The notes below the pieces were generated by a model, which was given only the letters and a program-made list of their open reading frames with translations, was not told where the DNA came from and did no database searches. Of a stretch of DNA of 64,000 nucleotides, positions 19,229 through 26,834 are shown piece by piece (within the stretch, counting starts at the first letter, position 1; every line of letters begins with the position of its first letter). Source of the stretch: Nitrosomonas sp. Nm34 (GTDB lineage: Bacteria; Pseudomonadota; Gammaproteobacteria; Burkholderiales; Nitrosomonadaceae); contig NZ_FORD01000002.1 of assembly GCF_900113925.1 (NCBI RefSeq), positions 141,371-205,370 on the forward strand. Reading direction: 5' to 3'. Position numbers and translations under genes: made by a program.

Positions 19229-19624
19229 ATGACCATCGAAATTATTAAAAAACTTATTAATGAACATGAATCTATTGAAAATCTTAAAGAGCAGCTTCTG
19301 CTTTTGAAGGACCAGATCGTAGCTTACGAGAATGAGCTTTGTGCATACAGAATAAAGACTTCTGCTTTGGCGGATCTGATGTGCAATCTTGAATCTGAAA
19401 TTAAGAATCTTAAGCTCGAAAACGGCGCATTGAATGAAAAGATTGAAAGTTTCCATAGCAGAAATCCTCAGGTTTATCGATGTAGATATTGCAGTTCGAC
19501 AAAGCTAATAAGCACAGGCGGTGCACCACATAGAATATTTGGAGATATGGGCATAGTCGATGCTTCCTTCACTTGTCTGGATTGTGATAAAGAATCAGTA
19601 ATTACGCTTGATGCTCTTAAATAG
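19229..19624 (+). CDS. Coiled-coil protein with C-terminal zinc ribbon
   Basis: A 131-residue protein. Residues 1-85 are a heptad-rich coiled coil (for example NLESEIKNLKLENGALNEKI). The last 45 residues hold CRYC and CLDC pairs 30 residues apart, a rubredoxin-type zinc ribbon that would bind one zinc. Such proteins are often small nucleic-acid-binding or scaffold factors; no specific family is recognised. It lies within the interval enclosed by the large inverted repeats. The ribosome site is poor, so the start could be a few codons further in. Confidence 0.6.
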   Translation: MTIEIIKKLINEHESIENLKEQLLLLKDQIVAYENELCAYRIKTSALADLMCNLESEIKNLKLENGALNEKIESFHSRNPQVYRCRYCSSTKLISTGGAPHRIFGDMGIVDASFTCLDCDKESVITLDALK

Positions 19625-19712
19625 CTTCTTTATATATTGGCTGAATAGGCATCCTCTCCTATGCTGATAGAATAGTTAGTTCCACCCAACTATTAACAAC
19701 AATGGAGAACCG

Positions 19713-19895
19713 ATGAAACTAAGCGAAAACAAAAAATCTGTGAGCTTGTCAATCAATGAAACATTGTCAGCACACGAGCTGTCAACATTAATAGCCGAAC
19801 TCGCCGTTGTCAGAGCAAATTTGCTCCATGAAGCGCCAAAAACACCACCAGTTAAAAGTGATGAAGGTATGTCTGGGAAGACTAGCCACGGCTAA
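19713..19895 (+). CDS. Small hypothetical protein, 60 residues
   Basis: Preceded by a good ATGGAGAACCG ribosome site. The N-terminal 40 residues are predicted helical (NETLSAHELSTLIAELAVVR) and the tail is Pro/Lys-rich and probably disordered. It overlaps the opposite-strand small gene by four bases at its 3' end. No family recognised. Confidence 0.5.
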   Translation: MKLSENKKSVSLSINETLSAHELSTLIAELAVVRANLLHEAPKTPPVKSDEGMSGKTSHG

Positions 19896-20113
19896 TCATT
19901 GTAAAGCTCAAAGATGACAGAATCAGATTCGGGTGCAGGAATGCAGGACTCGGTTGGCTTGTCTTTAACATTCCCAGCGAAAAAGCTTGCTCCATCCGTG
20001 ACTACCTCATTGCCAATACTCAACCGGATGTCAGTGATCTCTTCATAAATGACATAGAAAATAAAAACACGCTTCAATGATTTAGAGAAATTGTCACCAA
20101 CAATAATTAACAT
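19892..20113 (-). CDS. Small hypothetical protein, 73 residues
   Basis: The start ATG at 20113 is preceded by GGAGGAATTCA, an excellent ribosome site, which decides against the longer frame reaching 20296. The sequence MLIIVGDNFSKSLKRVFIFY looks like a small alpha/beta protein; the acidic C-terminus ends VIFELYND. Convergent with the 60-residue gene. No family recognised. Confidence 0.5.
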   Translation of the reverse strand: MLIIVGDNFSKSLKRVFIFYVIYEEITDIRLSIGNEVVTDGASFFAGNVKDKPTESCIPAPESDSVIFELYND

Positions 20114-20264
20114 TGAATTCCTCCATTTTAAATTCTCTTGGGCCCGATGTATTATTGAACTTTCCATGATTTCTAATATCCAGCACGCCCTGTGCTTAGG
20201 ATTGGTTGCCTGATACCGATAAAGCATGAAGTTGCACCAGCTATTCATTAACAAAAGAAACACC

Positions 20265-20576
20265 ATGGAAAAATCAACTCGTTTTAAAATAGGCATGGTC
20301 TGGTACTATCGCGAAGATTACGATGCCATCCTCAGAATCATGACTGATAGTCATAAGCTGCCACAAAGCTTCGACGTATGGCTTGCTGAAGCGGAGCAAG
20401 ATGAGGACAATCTTAAGCAAGATGGGTATACCGTTGTGCGCACCCGTATCGATCCTAAAATGTTTTCTGGTTGGTGCCGCTCGCAAGGCCTGAATGCCGA
20501 TTTCGAGGCACGCATGGGTTTTGCCAACTTCATTGTGAAACAAAGCGCAGGAAGCAGCTATAGGAAAGATATTTAA
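20265..20576 (+). CDS. Conserved hypothetical protein, 103 residues
   Basis: It contains GMVWYYREDYDAILRIMTDS and a C-terminal WCRSQGLNADFEARMGFAN. This pattern is familiar from a widespread proteobacterial protein of about 100 residues without assigned function. The internal ATG at 20265 is preferred over the frame's first Met at 20226. Its stop codon TAA again forms the first bases of a repeat-element end (TAACGTGAGTTAGAC), as for the alpha/beta hydrolase at 16819. Confidence 0.65.
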   Translation: MEKSTRFKIGMVWYYREDYDAILRIMTDSHKLPQSFDVWLAEAEQDEDNLKQDGYTVVRTRIDPKMFSGWCRSQGLNADFEARMGFANFIVKQSAGSSYRKDI

Positions 20577-20744
20577 CGTGAGTTAGACATAAGAATTATC
20601 CACCTATAATTGGAAGATCTTAAGATAACTTAATGTTAAGCGAATGTTTCTTCTCGCACATAATGATGAAACTCTTTACCAGAATCCATTTATCATAAAG
20701 AATTCAGATTCCTTCTGCTGTTTTCCTAATCCTGAAATCACGTC
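20574..20744 (+). mobile_element. Short TIR-bounded repeat element, about 170 bp
   Basis: Left end TAACGTGAGTTAGACATAAG; right end reading inward TGACGTGATTTCAGGATTAG. An internally deleted relative of the 390-560 bp elements at 18135, 24975 and 28384, keeping the TGGAAGA and AATTCAGATTCCTTCTGCTG segments near the ends. Confidence 0.6.
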
Positions 20745-20831
20745 AAATAAACCCATATTTTTCATTAGAAGGTTTTCCTAATGGAATATCTGAGTTCAAT
20801 TCTTCCAGTTCATTTTCTTAGAGTAATTTCT

Positions 20832-20849
20832 ACGTCATTTCTTGGTCAT
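20832..20849 (+). promoter_or_regulatory. PHO-box-like site before olsF
   Basis: ACGTCAT-TTCT-TGGTCAT: two half-sites, each 5 of 7 to CTGTCAT, separated by four bases and ending 50 bases before the start codon. Location and orientation fit PhoB activation. Confidence 0.5.
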
Positions 20850-20898
20850 ATTGATCATATATCTTATCCATTATTAATTGTGTAATGGGAGAAGATTT

Positions 20899-22656
20899 AT
20901 GCTGGATGTTGATGTCTTACTAAAAGATTATTTTCAAAAGGTGGATGAGACCATTGATCAACCTCTGTTGAAGGTCGCTTCTTCTGTATTAAAAAAACTT
21001 TTCCATCAGGATGAAATTAACTCTTTTATTGAAACTCACCAATATCTGGAAGGATTAGAATTCAATGATGCCGTTCTTGAACATTTTAATTTTACCTTTC
21101 AGGTTTCTAGCAAAGACCGGGCTTATATACCTGACCAGCGTCGTGTATTGATTGTCGCTAATCATCCGCTTGGTTCTCTAGACGGATTGGCGCTTCTTAA
21201 ATTAATATCAGAGATCAGAACTGACGTTAAAATTGTTGCGACTACATTGCTGAGCTGTATCGATCCCCTGCAAGGCTTATTTCTCTCGGTTGATAATTTA
21301 TCAAAAACAGCGAAGCACCGCGATAGTATGCTGCAAATTGTTGAAGCACTGGAAGCAGAACAAGCTGTCATCATGTTTCCTACTGGAGAGGTCTCACGTA
21401 TCTCTCCTCTTGGGATCCGTGATGGCAAGTGGAAAACCGGTTTTTTATCTCTAGCTAAAAAAACCAATACACCGATTGTTCCTGTATATATTGGCGGTAA
21501 AAATTCCATGCTTTTTTATGGTCTTTCCAGTATCTATAAACCGTTGGGCACCATGATGCTGGTCAATGAAATGTTTAATCATAAAGGCTGTGAAATTTCA
21601 TTCAGGATTGGCAAGCCTATCCCGTGGGAATCCATAGCAGCAATGGATATGCCCAAAAAAAGTATTGCCAAATTAATGCGCAAACATGTTTACTTATTGG
21701 GTAAGAAGAAGAAAAAGGAGCTATTTAAACCCATTGAGAATATTATCCATCCAGTCAAAACCAAGCTCATTCGTAAAGAACTAAAAGCTTCACAATTAAT
21801 AGGTAAAACACAGGATGGCAAGCATATTTATCTATTCGATTACATTTCCAATTCCAGTGTAATGCGTGAAATTGGACGTCTGCGCGAATTATCCTTCCGC
21901 CAGGTGCAGGAAGGCACGGGTAATTCTTTAGATATCGATAATTATGATCGCTATTACCGACACCTTATTTTATGGGACGAAGATGAGCTGGAAATCATTG
22001 GTTCCTACCGAATAGGGGAAGCAGCCAAGATTCTTAGGAAATATGGCGAAACGGGTCTGTATACTAACAGCCTGTTTAAATTTGATCAGTCTTTCATTCC
22101 CTATCTTGAAAATGCTATAGAACTGGGGCGTAGTTTTATCCAACCTAGATATCAGGGAAAGCGTAGTCTGGATTATCTCTGGTATGGGATTGGCGCTTAT
22201 CTTTATCTGCACCCGGAAATACAATATATGTTTGGGCCTGTTTCCTTGAGCACTTCATTGCCTGAACCCGCACAAAAAGTCATTGCAAGTTTTTATACAG
22301 AACTTTTTGGCAACGACAAAATGCTTTCCGCTCCCAGACTTCCATTTAGTTTTATACAGATTAAGGACTTTATACCATTTAAAAAGGTATCAAGCGAAAT
22401 TGAATACAAGTATGCATTTGCCATTCTTAAAGAACAGCTGGATAGTTTAGGTGTAAAGATCCCTATACTATATAAACAGTATGTAGAGCTATGTCATCCA
22501 GGAGGTTGCGAATTTCTGGGTTTTAATATTGATCCTGATTTTTCTAATTGTGTGGATGCTTTGATTCTAGTCCATATCGATAGCATTAAAGAAAAAAAAC
22601 ATCAACGCTATATTGAAAGTCATGCAAGAGTTATTGAAAATCTTAGCTTTGCATAA
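20899..22656 (+). CDS. olsF: OlsF-like bifunctional ornithine-lipid synthase
   Basis: A 585-residue fusion of two acyltransferases. The N-terminal half (about 1-270) is PlsC-like with NHPLGSLDG near residue 95 and FPTGEVSR near 165. The C-terminal half (about 300-585) is a GNAT-type N-acyltransferase with LRELSFRQVQEGTG, IIGSYRIG and ELGRSFIQPRYQG. OlsF proteins carry exactly this pair and make ornithine lipid from ornithine by N- and O-acylation. The ATG at 20899 is chosen because GGGAGAAG stands six bases upstream; the TTG at 20878 would lack this. A PHO-box-like site lies 50 bases upstream. With the separate OlsB-like gene at 9.2 kb it suggests two routes to phosphorus-free amino lipids. 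A hemolysin-like annotation is the common alternative label. Confidence 0.82.
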   Translation: MLDVDVLLKDYFQKVDETIDQPLLKVASSVLKKLFHQDEINSFIETHQYLEGLEFNDAVLEHFNFTFQVSSKDRAYIPDQRRVLIVANHPLGSLDGLALLKLISEIRTDVKIVATTLLSCIDPLQGLFLSVDNLSKTAKHRDSMLQIVEALEAEQAVIMFPTGEVSRISPLGIRDGKWKTGFLSLAKKTNTPIVPVYIGGKNSMLFYGLSSIYKPLGTMMLVNEMFNHKGCEISFRIGKPIPWESIAAMDMPKKSIAKLMRKHVYLLGKKKKKELFKPIENIIHPVKTKLIRKELKASQLIGKTQDGKHIYLFDYISNSSVMREIGRLRELSFRQVQEGTGNSLDIDNYDRYYRHLILWDEDELEIIGSYRIGEAAKILRKYGETGLYTNSLFKFDQSFIPYLENAIELGRSFIQPRYQGKRSLDYLWYGIGAYLYLHPEIQYMFGPVSLSTSLPEPAQKVIASFYTELFGNDKMLSAPRLPFSFIQIKDFIPFKKVSSEIEYKYAFAILKEQLDSLGVKIPILYKQYVELCHPGGCEFLGFNIDPDFSNCVDALILVHIDSIKEKKHQRYIESHARVIENLSFA

Positions 22657-22676
22657 TAAGTTATCTATAACTAATT

Positions 22677-22759
22677 GCCATTTCGAAATCAAATTTGACT
22701 TTATCGGTTTTCCAGTGCTTGCGGTTCAACTCGTGTCAGTTTTGATTTAGAGATGGCAT
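22677..22759 (-). repeat. MITE-like palindromic repeat, copy 3
   Basis: Ends TGCCATTTCGAAATCAAATT and GTTTTGATTTAGAGATGGCA pair as inverted repeats; the interior TTTATCGGTTTTCCAGTGC is degenerate. The rest of the gap up to the PhoH gene (22760-22969) contains only an AT-rich hairpin at 22910-22935 (TTAACTTAAA / TTTAAGTTAA), possibly a weak terminator for PhoH. Confidence 0.65.
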
Positions 22760-22969
22760 AACTCAATATTTTGGTTTTCCTGAAACCGTACCTACCCAAG
22801 GTTTCAGTCGGTTAAGAACTGAACCTAGGATAAGCCAGCCGCTGTGAGCGTATGCTTGAGATGCTCTCAGTATTTTTTGTCCAAGTCTCGAGCTGGGATG
22901 AAAATGCTATTAACTTAAAGTGGTTTTTAAGTTAAAAGCACTTTGCCTTAATAACGCACCGCATGAGAA

Positions 22970-24298
22970 TTACAACATCTCGTTCGCGAGATTTGCCAGC
23001 GCTGAGCGTTCCCCTTTTTCAAGCCGGATATGCGCGAACAAAGGGTGCCCTTTCAAACGATCGATCAGGTAAGTAAGGCCATTTGATTGTTCATCCATGT
23101 AGGGTGTATCGATTTGGTTGATATCACCCGTGAACACTACTTTTGTTCCCTCACCGGCACGCGTGATAATCGTTTTAACTTCATGGGGTGTCAAGTTTTG
23201 TGCTTCATCAATGATGAATATGACATTGGACAAACTTCGTCCACGGATAAAGGCCAGCGCAGTGATTGAAAGCTTACCGCTTTCTTCCATGTCATCCAAA
23301 ATCCTGGCTTTCTTTTCAGTAGTGCGGAATTGGCTTTTGATGTATTTCAGGTTATCCCACAATGGCTGCATGTAGGGAGAAATCTTATCCTCAGCGCTAC
23401 CAGGCAAGAATCCGATCTCGCGATTACTTAATGGAATAATAGGCCGGGCGAGAATGACCTGGTCATATTTATTTTTTTGCTCGAGTGCAGATGCTAGCGC
23501 CAATAACGTTTTTCCGGTCCCGGCCACACCTTGAAGAGCAACAAGCTTGATATGGTCATTCAATAATGCATTCACAGCGAAAGCCTGCTCGGCATTTCTA
23601 GGTTTGATATTATAAACATACGTTTTTTCGACCCGTTCTATCGTATCCAGAGCTTCATTGTATCGTGCCAGAACAGAGTCACTACCATTTTTAATGATGT
23701 AATAACCATTGGCAATTTTATGTTTGCCGAGGAGATCTCCTTCGTTAATGCTGCCTTTCCTAAAAAGCTCATTAATCATATTGGAAGAGATCTCTTCGAT
23801 CACTGGAAAGCTAGTCGAAATATTTTTGACGTTTTTTACTTTGCCAGTTTCATAATCTTCTGAAGGTAGCCCTATGGCCTTGGCCTTCAGGCGTAGATTA
23901 ATATCCTTGGTGACCAAAATAACTTTGGCAGACTTTTCGGAATGAGCTAGCGTCAGCGCAGCATTAATGATCTTATGATCATTCTTTCCTTTTCCATAGA
24001 TCTCTTCTGCATCCATTCCTTTAACTAGATTCGACATTACAATTTTCAGTTTTCCTTTTTTTGTTCCCAGCGCGATCCAGTTGTTAAGACCATAATTTCC
24101 TGAAAGCTTATCCAGAAATCGGATGGCTTCTCTTGCTTCAAAGTTTTTTGTTTCATTTCCTACTTTAAAGCGATCCAGCTCTTCCAAACAGGTAATAGGA
24201 ATGGCTACATCATTTTCTTCAAAATTTTTGATGGAGTTGTGATCGAAGAGTAAAACAGAAGTATCCAATACATAAATTTTTTTAGCGCGTTTGGCCAT
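22970..24298 (-). CDS. phoH: PhoH-family protein with N-terminal PIN domain
   Basis: A 442-residue PIN-PhoH (PhoH2-type) protein. The PIN domain (about 5-150) begins YVLDTSVLLFDHNS and keeps conserved acids (Asp7, ELDRF, the KDINLR region). The ATPase domain (about 235-442) has Walker A LQGVAGTGKTLLAL, Walker B FIIDEAQNLTPHE and the sensor FTGDINQID. Studied PIN-PhoH proteins act as RNA helicase/nucleases. The name derives from phosphate starvation, fitting the neighbourhood, but no PHO-box-like site was seen upstream and the link may be coincidental. It lies inside the interval enclosed by the large inverted repeats. Confidence 0.92.
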   Translation of the reverse strand: MAKRAKKIYVLDTSVLLFDHNSIKNFEENDVAIPITCLEELDRFKVGNETKNFEAREAIRFLDKLSGNYGLNNWIALGTKKGKLKIVMSNLVKGMDAEEIYGKGKNDHKIINAALTLAHSEKSAKVILVTKDINLRLKAKAIGLPSEDYETGKVKNVKNISTSFPVIEEISSNMINELFRKGSINEGDLLGKHKIANGYYIIKNGSDSVLARYNEALDTIERVEKTYVYNIKPRNAEQAFAVNALLNDHIKLVALQGVAGTGKTLLALASALEQKNKYDQVILARPIIPLSNREIGFLPGSAEDKISPYMQPLWDNLKYIKSQFRTTEKKARILDDMEESGKLSITALAFIRGRSLSNVIFIIDEAQNLTPHEVKTIITRAGEGTKVVFTGDINQIDTPYMDEQSNGLTYLIDRLKGHPLFAHIRLEKGERSALANLANEML

Positions 24299-24338
24299 AG
24301 TTTTGATGTGATTGATTATCGCTAGAGGGGGGGGCTGA

Positions 24339-24440
24339 TCCCATTTCTAAATCCAGACTGACCTTATCAGCTTTTCCTTGCCATATTATTTCCACTATCT
24401 GCGGCTCGCCTTCGTGTCATTTTTGATTTGGAAATGGAAT
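24339..24440 (-). repeat. MITE-like palindromic repeat, copy 4
   Basis: Nearly full length: CCATTTCTAAATCCAGACTG ... CTGCGGCTCGCCTTCGTGTC ... TTTGATTTGGAAATGGAAT. A minus-strand reading frame across it (24367-24615) is an artefact of the element. Confidence 0.75.
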
Positions 24441-24974
24441 AAGAAAATATACACCTCTTCTTATCAAAAAAAACAGATAAAAACATTTTGCTCAAAATCC
24501 CGGTCTTTTTTAATTTTCTTAGCTTCAATGGGGTGCCTGCATAGAAGTGCTTGACATTCGAGCTTGAATTGTAACTGTAGTATTGCTCAGTCAATTTTAT
24601 GACTCTCTCTGCCACTGCCCTTAGTATGATTTTTGCACAGATATTAATCTAGATCACTTATTAATCAACGCATTTAAGTGACTTTTTCTCTAGCAATTCG
24701 TCTGGTGACGAAGCATTGTTTAATGTTTTTTATATGCGTCATTAAATTGTCACATGAAAGAGATATCGTAATGTTTCAGGCTTAATTCTGAAGATATCCC
24801 TGAAGATATGATTTTGATAAACTTTTTATATAAGAAAAAATGAATATAAAAGCAAGAGTAAGGATAACGACATTGGCATGCTGTTATCTGAAATTGGTTG
24901 TGCAAATAGTAATTTTAGCGGTCTCTGGCATGATCCTGAGCATATGATTTGAGAAAGCTTTGGAAGTAACTAGA
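24441..24974. other. Non-coding stretch upstream of phoH
   Basis: AT-rich, with no frame carrying both a ribosome site and recognisable motifs. It lies between the MITE copy and the inner end of large inverted repeat B. Confidence 0.5.
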
Positions 24975-25497
24975 TAACATGAGTTCAGGATAAGAAAAGC
25001 AGCAAAAGCAATCTGAATCCCCTATGGTGAAGCAGTTTTGATAAAAAGTTTCATCACAAGAGGAGTGAGGTTTTGATGCATAGTATAGTAGTGGCTTTTT
25101 GTGCAATTGACGACTTTTGTAAAGGATTTGGGCCGTGGTAGGGCAACGCTTATCGCAGTTATCGCTTAAATGGCGCCAGCGATGAGGAGAACTAACTATG
25201 TCTAAGCGAAGTCATGATAACCATGGCAAGGTTGCTTCAGTGAAGTTTTAAAGCATCAGCGGTGCTATTTTCCAAGTAATGAGCTAAAACGGCTTTGTTG
25301 ATCTGCTATAAAGTGGCTTGTGGTACTTTTGTGCTGTTAAAGCGAGCATTCCGCCATCGCAATCTATTTAACTTCTTTGTTAATCTGATCGCTGGATTGG
25401 TGACTTATCCCTCACGTCAAAAAAACATCAATTTAATATCAGATTCCCTCAGGCTCTTCCAGATGTGGTGGCGTAATCCTTATGTCGAACTCACATT
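24975..25497 (-). mobile_element. TIR-bounded repeat element, about 520 bp, inverted
   Basis: Bounded by TAACATGAGTTCAGGATAAG on the left and, on the minus strand, TGTGAGTTCGACATAAGG on the right. Homologous throughout to the element at 18135-18685 in opposite orientation. No credible coding frame. Confidence 0.65.
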
Positions 25498-25614
25498 TTT
25501 TAAAATTCTGCAAACCCGGTCGATTTTAAGGCGGAAGCTTCTAGTTTTAATGGTTTCCGTATTATTTGCCTCTAAAAATCACTTTAACTTTTCATATGCT
25601 TTATCAAAACACAT

Positions 25615-26013
25615 TTAAGCTACTGTATCATTCAGTTCGTTAGGCATTTTTTCTTCCCACAGAAGATTTTCTAATTCAACCTCCTGAACAACCTTCTCAG
25701 CCAATTCATTAATTTCCTTCTTTGAGTTTTTTTTCAAATGACTGAGAATATATGCAATACCTATAGTCACTACTTCATTTGTCATCTCGTTTAGACTAAT
25801 ACCCATACGTCTTGCCATGGCTTCGAGCATCGAATAATTAGCTAGTTTCAAATACAGGAAAGACTGTGAATTTGGCTCACGGTTTGCGCAAACTGTAGAA
25901 GATGGAGTATTCAACATGTGTAAAATTGGCCCCAAAGAATGCACCGAAGAAAAATAATCAACTGGCCTGTTCTCGATTGATAATTGAGTAGCTGAATTTG
26001 TACTTTTAATCAT
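25615..26013 (-). CDS. Ribbon-helix-helix-like protein of the repeat module, copy B
   Basis: A 132-residue paralogue of the protein at 17617-18015; conserved core FLYLKLANYSMLEAMARRMG. The start is supported by AAAGGA eight bases upstream. Length is unchanged and the core is better conserved than the N-terminal 45 residues, suggesting selection on the putative DNA-binding part. Same uncertainty about family as for copy A. Confidence 0.6.
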   Translation of the reverse strand: MIKSTNSATQLSIENRPVDYFSSVHSLGPILHMLNTPSSTVCANREPNSQSFLYLKLANYSMLEAMARRMGISLNEMTNEVVTIGIAYILSHLKKNSKKEINELAEKVVQEVELENLLWEEKMPNELNDTVA

Positions 26014-26174
26014 TTAATAATCCTTTCTATAACAAGTTATTGCTTATTGATCGGCATAGGTACGAGGTTAAATGCTTTTCACAACCTGATTCGTAAGCGT
26101 ATTTTAAAAATACCCGGCAAAGGTTATGCAAGTGGTATGCACTTCGCCAGCTGCGTCTCCCTTGATGGTTTAGA

Positions 26175-26220
26175 ATAGGTAGCTACCTGATGGGAGGAAG
26201 TTTAGCTAGTAGCTACCTAT
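26175..26220. promoter_or_regulatory. Perfect paired palindromes before RHH-like gene B
   Basis: ATAGGTAGCTAC (26175-26186) and GTAGCTACCTAT (26209-26220) are perfect reverse complements, and each contains its own small palindrome (GGTAGCTACC in the first). Located about 160-205 bases upstream of the RHH-like start; candidate autoregulatory operator pair. Confidence 0.5.
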
Positions 26221-26455
26221 GGCTAGAAATCGATTCCATGATTTTCTGACAATTCCTAGATGGCTTTTATAATACTGATTGATTATTGCAGAAATATGAA
26301 GATAGACGATTTTTGTACTAACGAGGTAGGGCTGACTAGAAACGATTTTTAAATTAGCTCATCCCTGCTTTCTTAGAAAGTTCAATGCTTCCGTTAACCA
26401 ACATGCAGGTTTTATGTATGAATAACCATACATCCTCAAAGGCCGCTCTTATATC

Positions 26456-26659
26456 TCAGTGTGTCATTAACTTATCGGTTGATTTATTTGCTGGTGCTGC
26501 TGTGTTTTCCCTTACATCACCTTTAAACAAGCGACGGTTTTTGTAAAGAGTTTGAGCCGTGGGGAAGCAGCACTTATGTTTACGTAAATGCTCGATCATT
26601 GAAACCGTCAATGCCCCATTGAACAATATCTCGCAAATCGAGCATTCCCGCCATCGCAT
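26456..26659 (-). CDS. Small CxxC...HxxxH zinc-finger-like protein of the repeat module
   Basis: A 67-residue frame starting [15 protein letters not shown] with CSIC followed 18 residues later by HLRKH, a C2H2-like zinc-binding arrangement, then a basic stretch and a Ser/Thr-rich tail. Decayed versions occur in the elements at 16817 and 28384, where frames are broken, so this may be the last intact copy or a chance survivor. No ribosome site stands out. Function unknown; a DNA-binding accessory of the element is possible. Confidence 0.4.
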   Translation of the reverse strand: MRWRECSICEILFNGALTVSMIEHLRKHKCCFPTAQTLYKNRRLFKGDVRENTAAPANKSTDKLMTH

Positions 26660-26795
26660 CTCATTTAATTTTTGCTAACCGGTGGCTTGATTAGGGTCTT
26701 ACGCATTCCCTGAGAGAAAACTCTTTAATATTAGGCTTTCTCAAGCTCTTCCAGCTGGAAAGCGATAATTCTTATGTCGAACTCACGTTAAAATA

Positions 26796-26824
26796 TCATG
26801 TCAGGAAGCGCCCCCCTGACATGA
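26796..26824 (-). terminator. Rho-independent terminator of phoX
   Basis: Perfect 10-base stem TCATGTCAGG / CCTGACATGA with a nine-base loop; on the minus strand it is followed by TATTTTAACG. It lies 11 bases beyond the PhoX stop codon and next to the repeat-element end. Confidence 0.65.
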
Positions 26825-26834
26825 CTGCGATCTT

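Larger units (their letters stand above)
24975..26790 (-). repeat. Large inverted repeat, copy B
   Basis: About 1.82 kb, reverse-complement partner of 16817-18685 with the same order of parts: element end at 26790, zinc-finger-like frame, operator-like palindromes, RHH-like gene, then the element at 24975-25497. Copy B is the better preserved one: its small CxxC/HxxxH frame is open and its operator palindromes are perfect. Confidence 0.8.

Noticed and set aside
19085..19456. 123-codon minus-strand frame
   Set aside because: Antisense to the coiled-coil/zinc-ribbon gene, which has the convincing CxxC pairs.
24367..24615. 82-codon minus-strand frame upstream of phoH
   Set aside because: About half of it is the MITE-like repeat and no ribosome site is present.
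25295..25618. 107-codon plus-strand frame
   Set aside because: Lies across the element and inverted-repeat DNA, with no homologous frame in the other copy.
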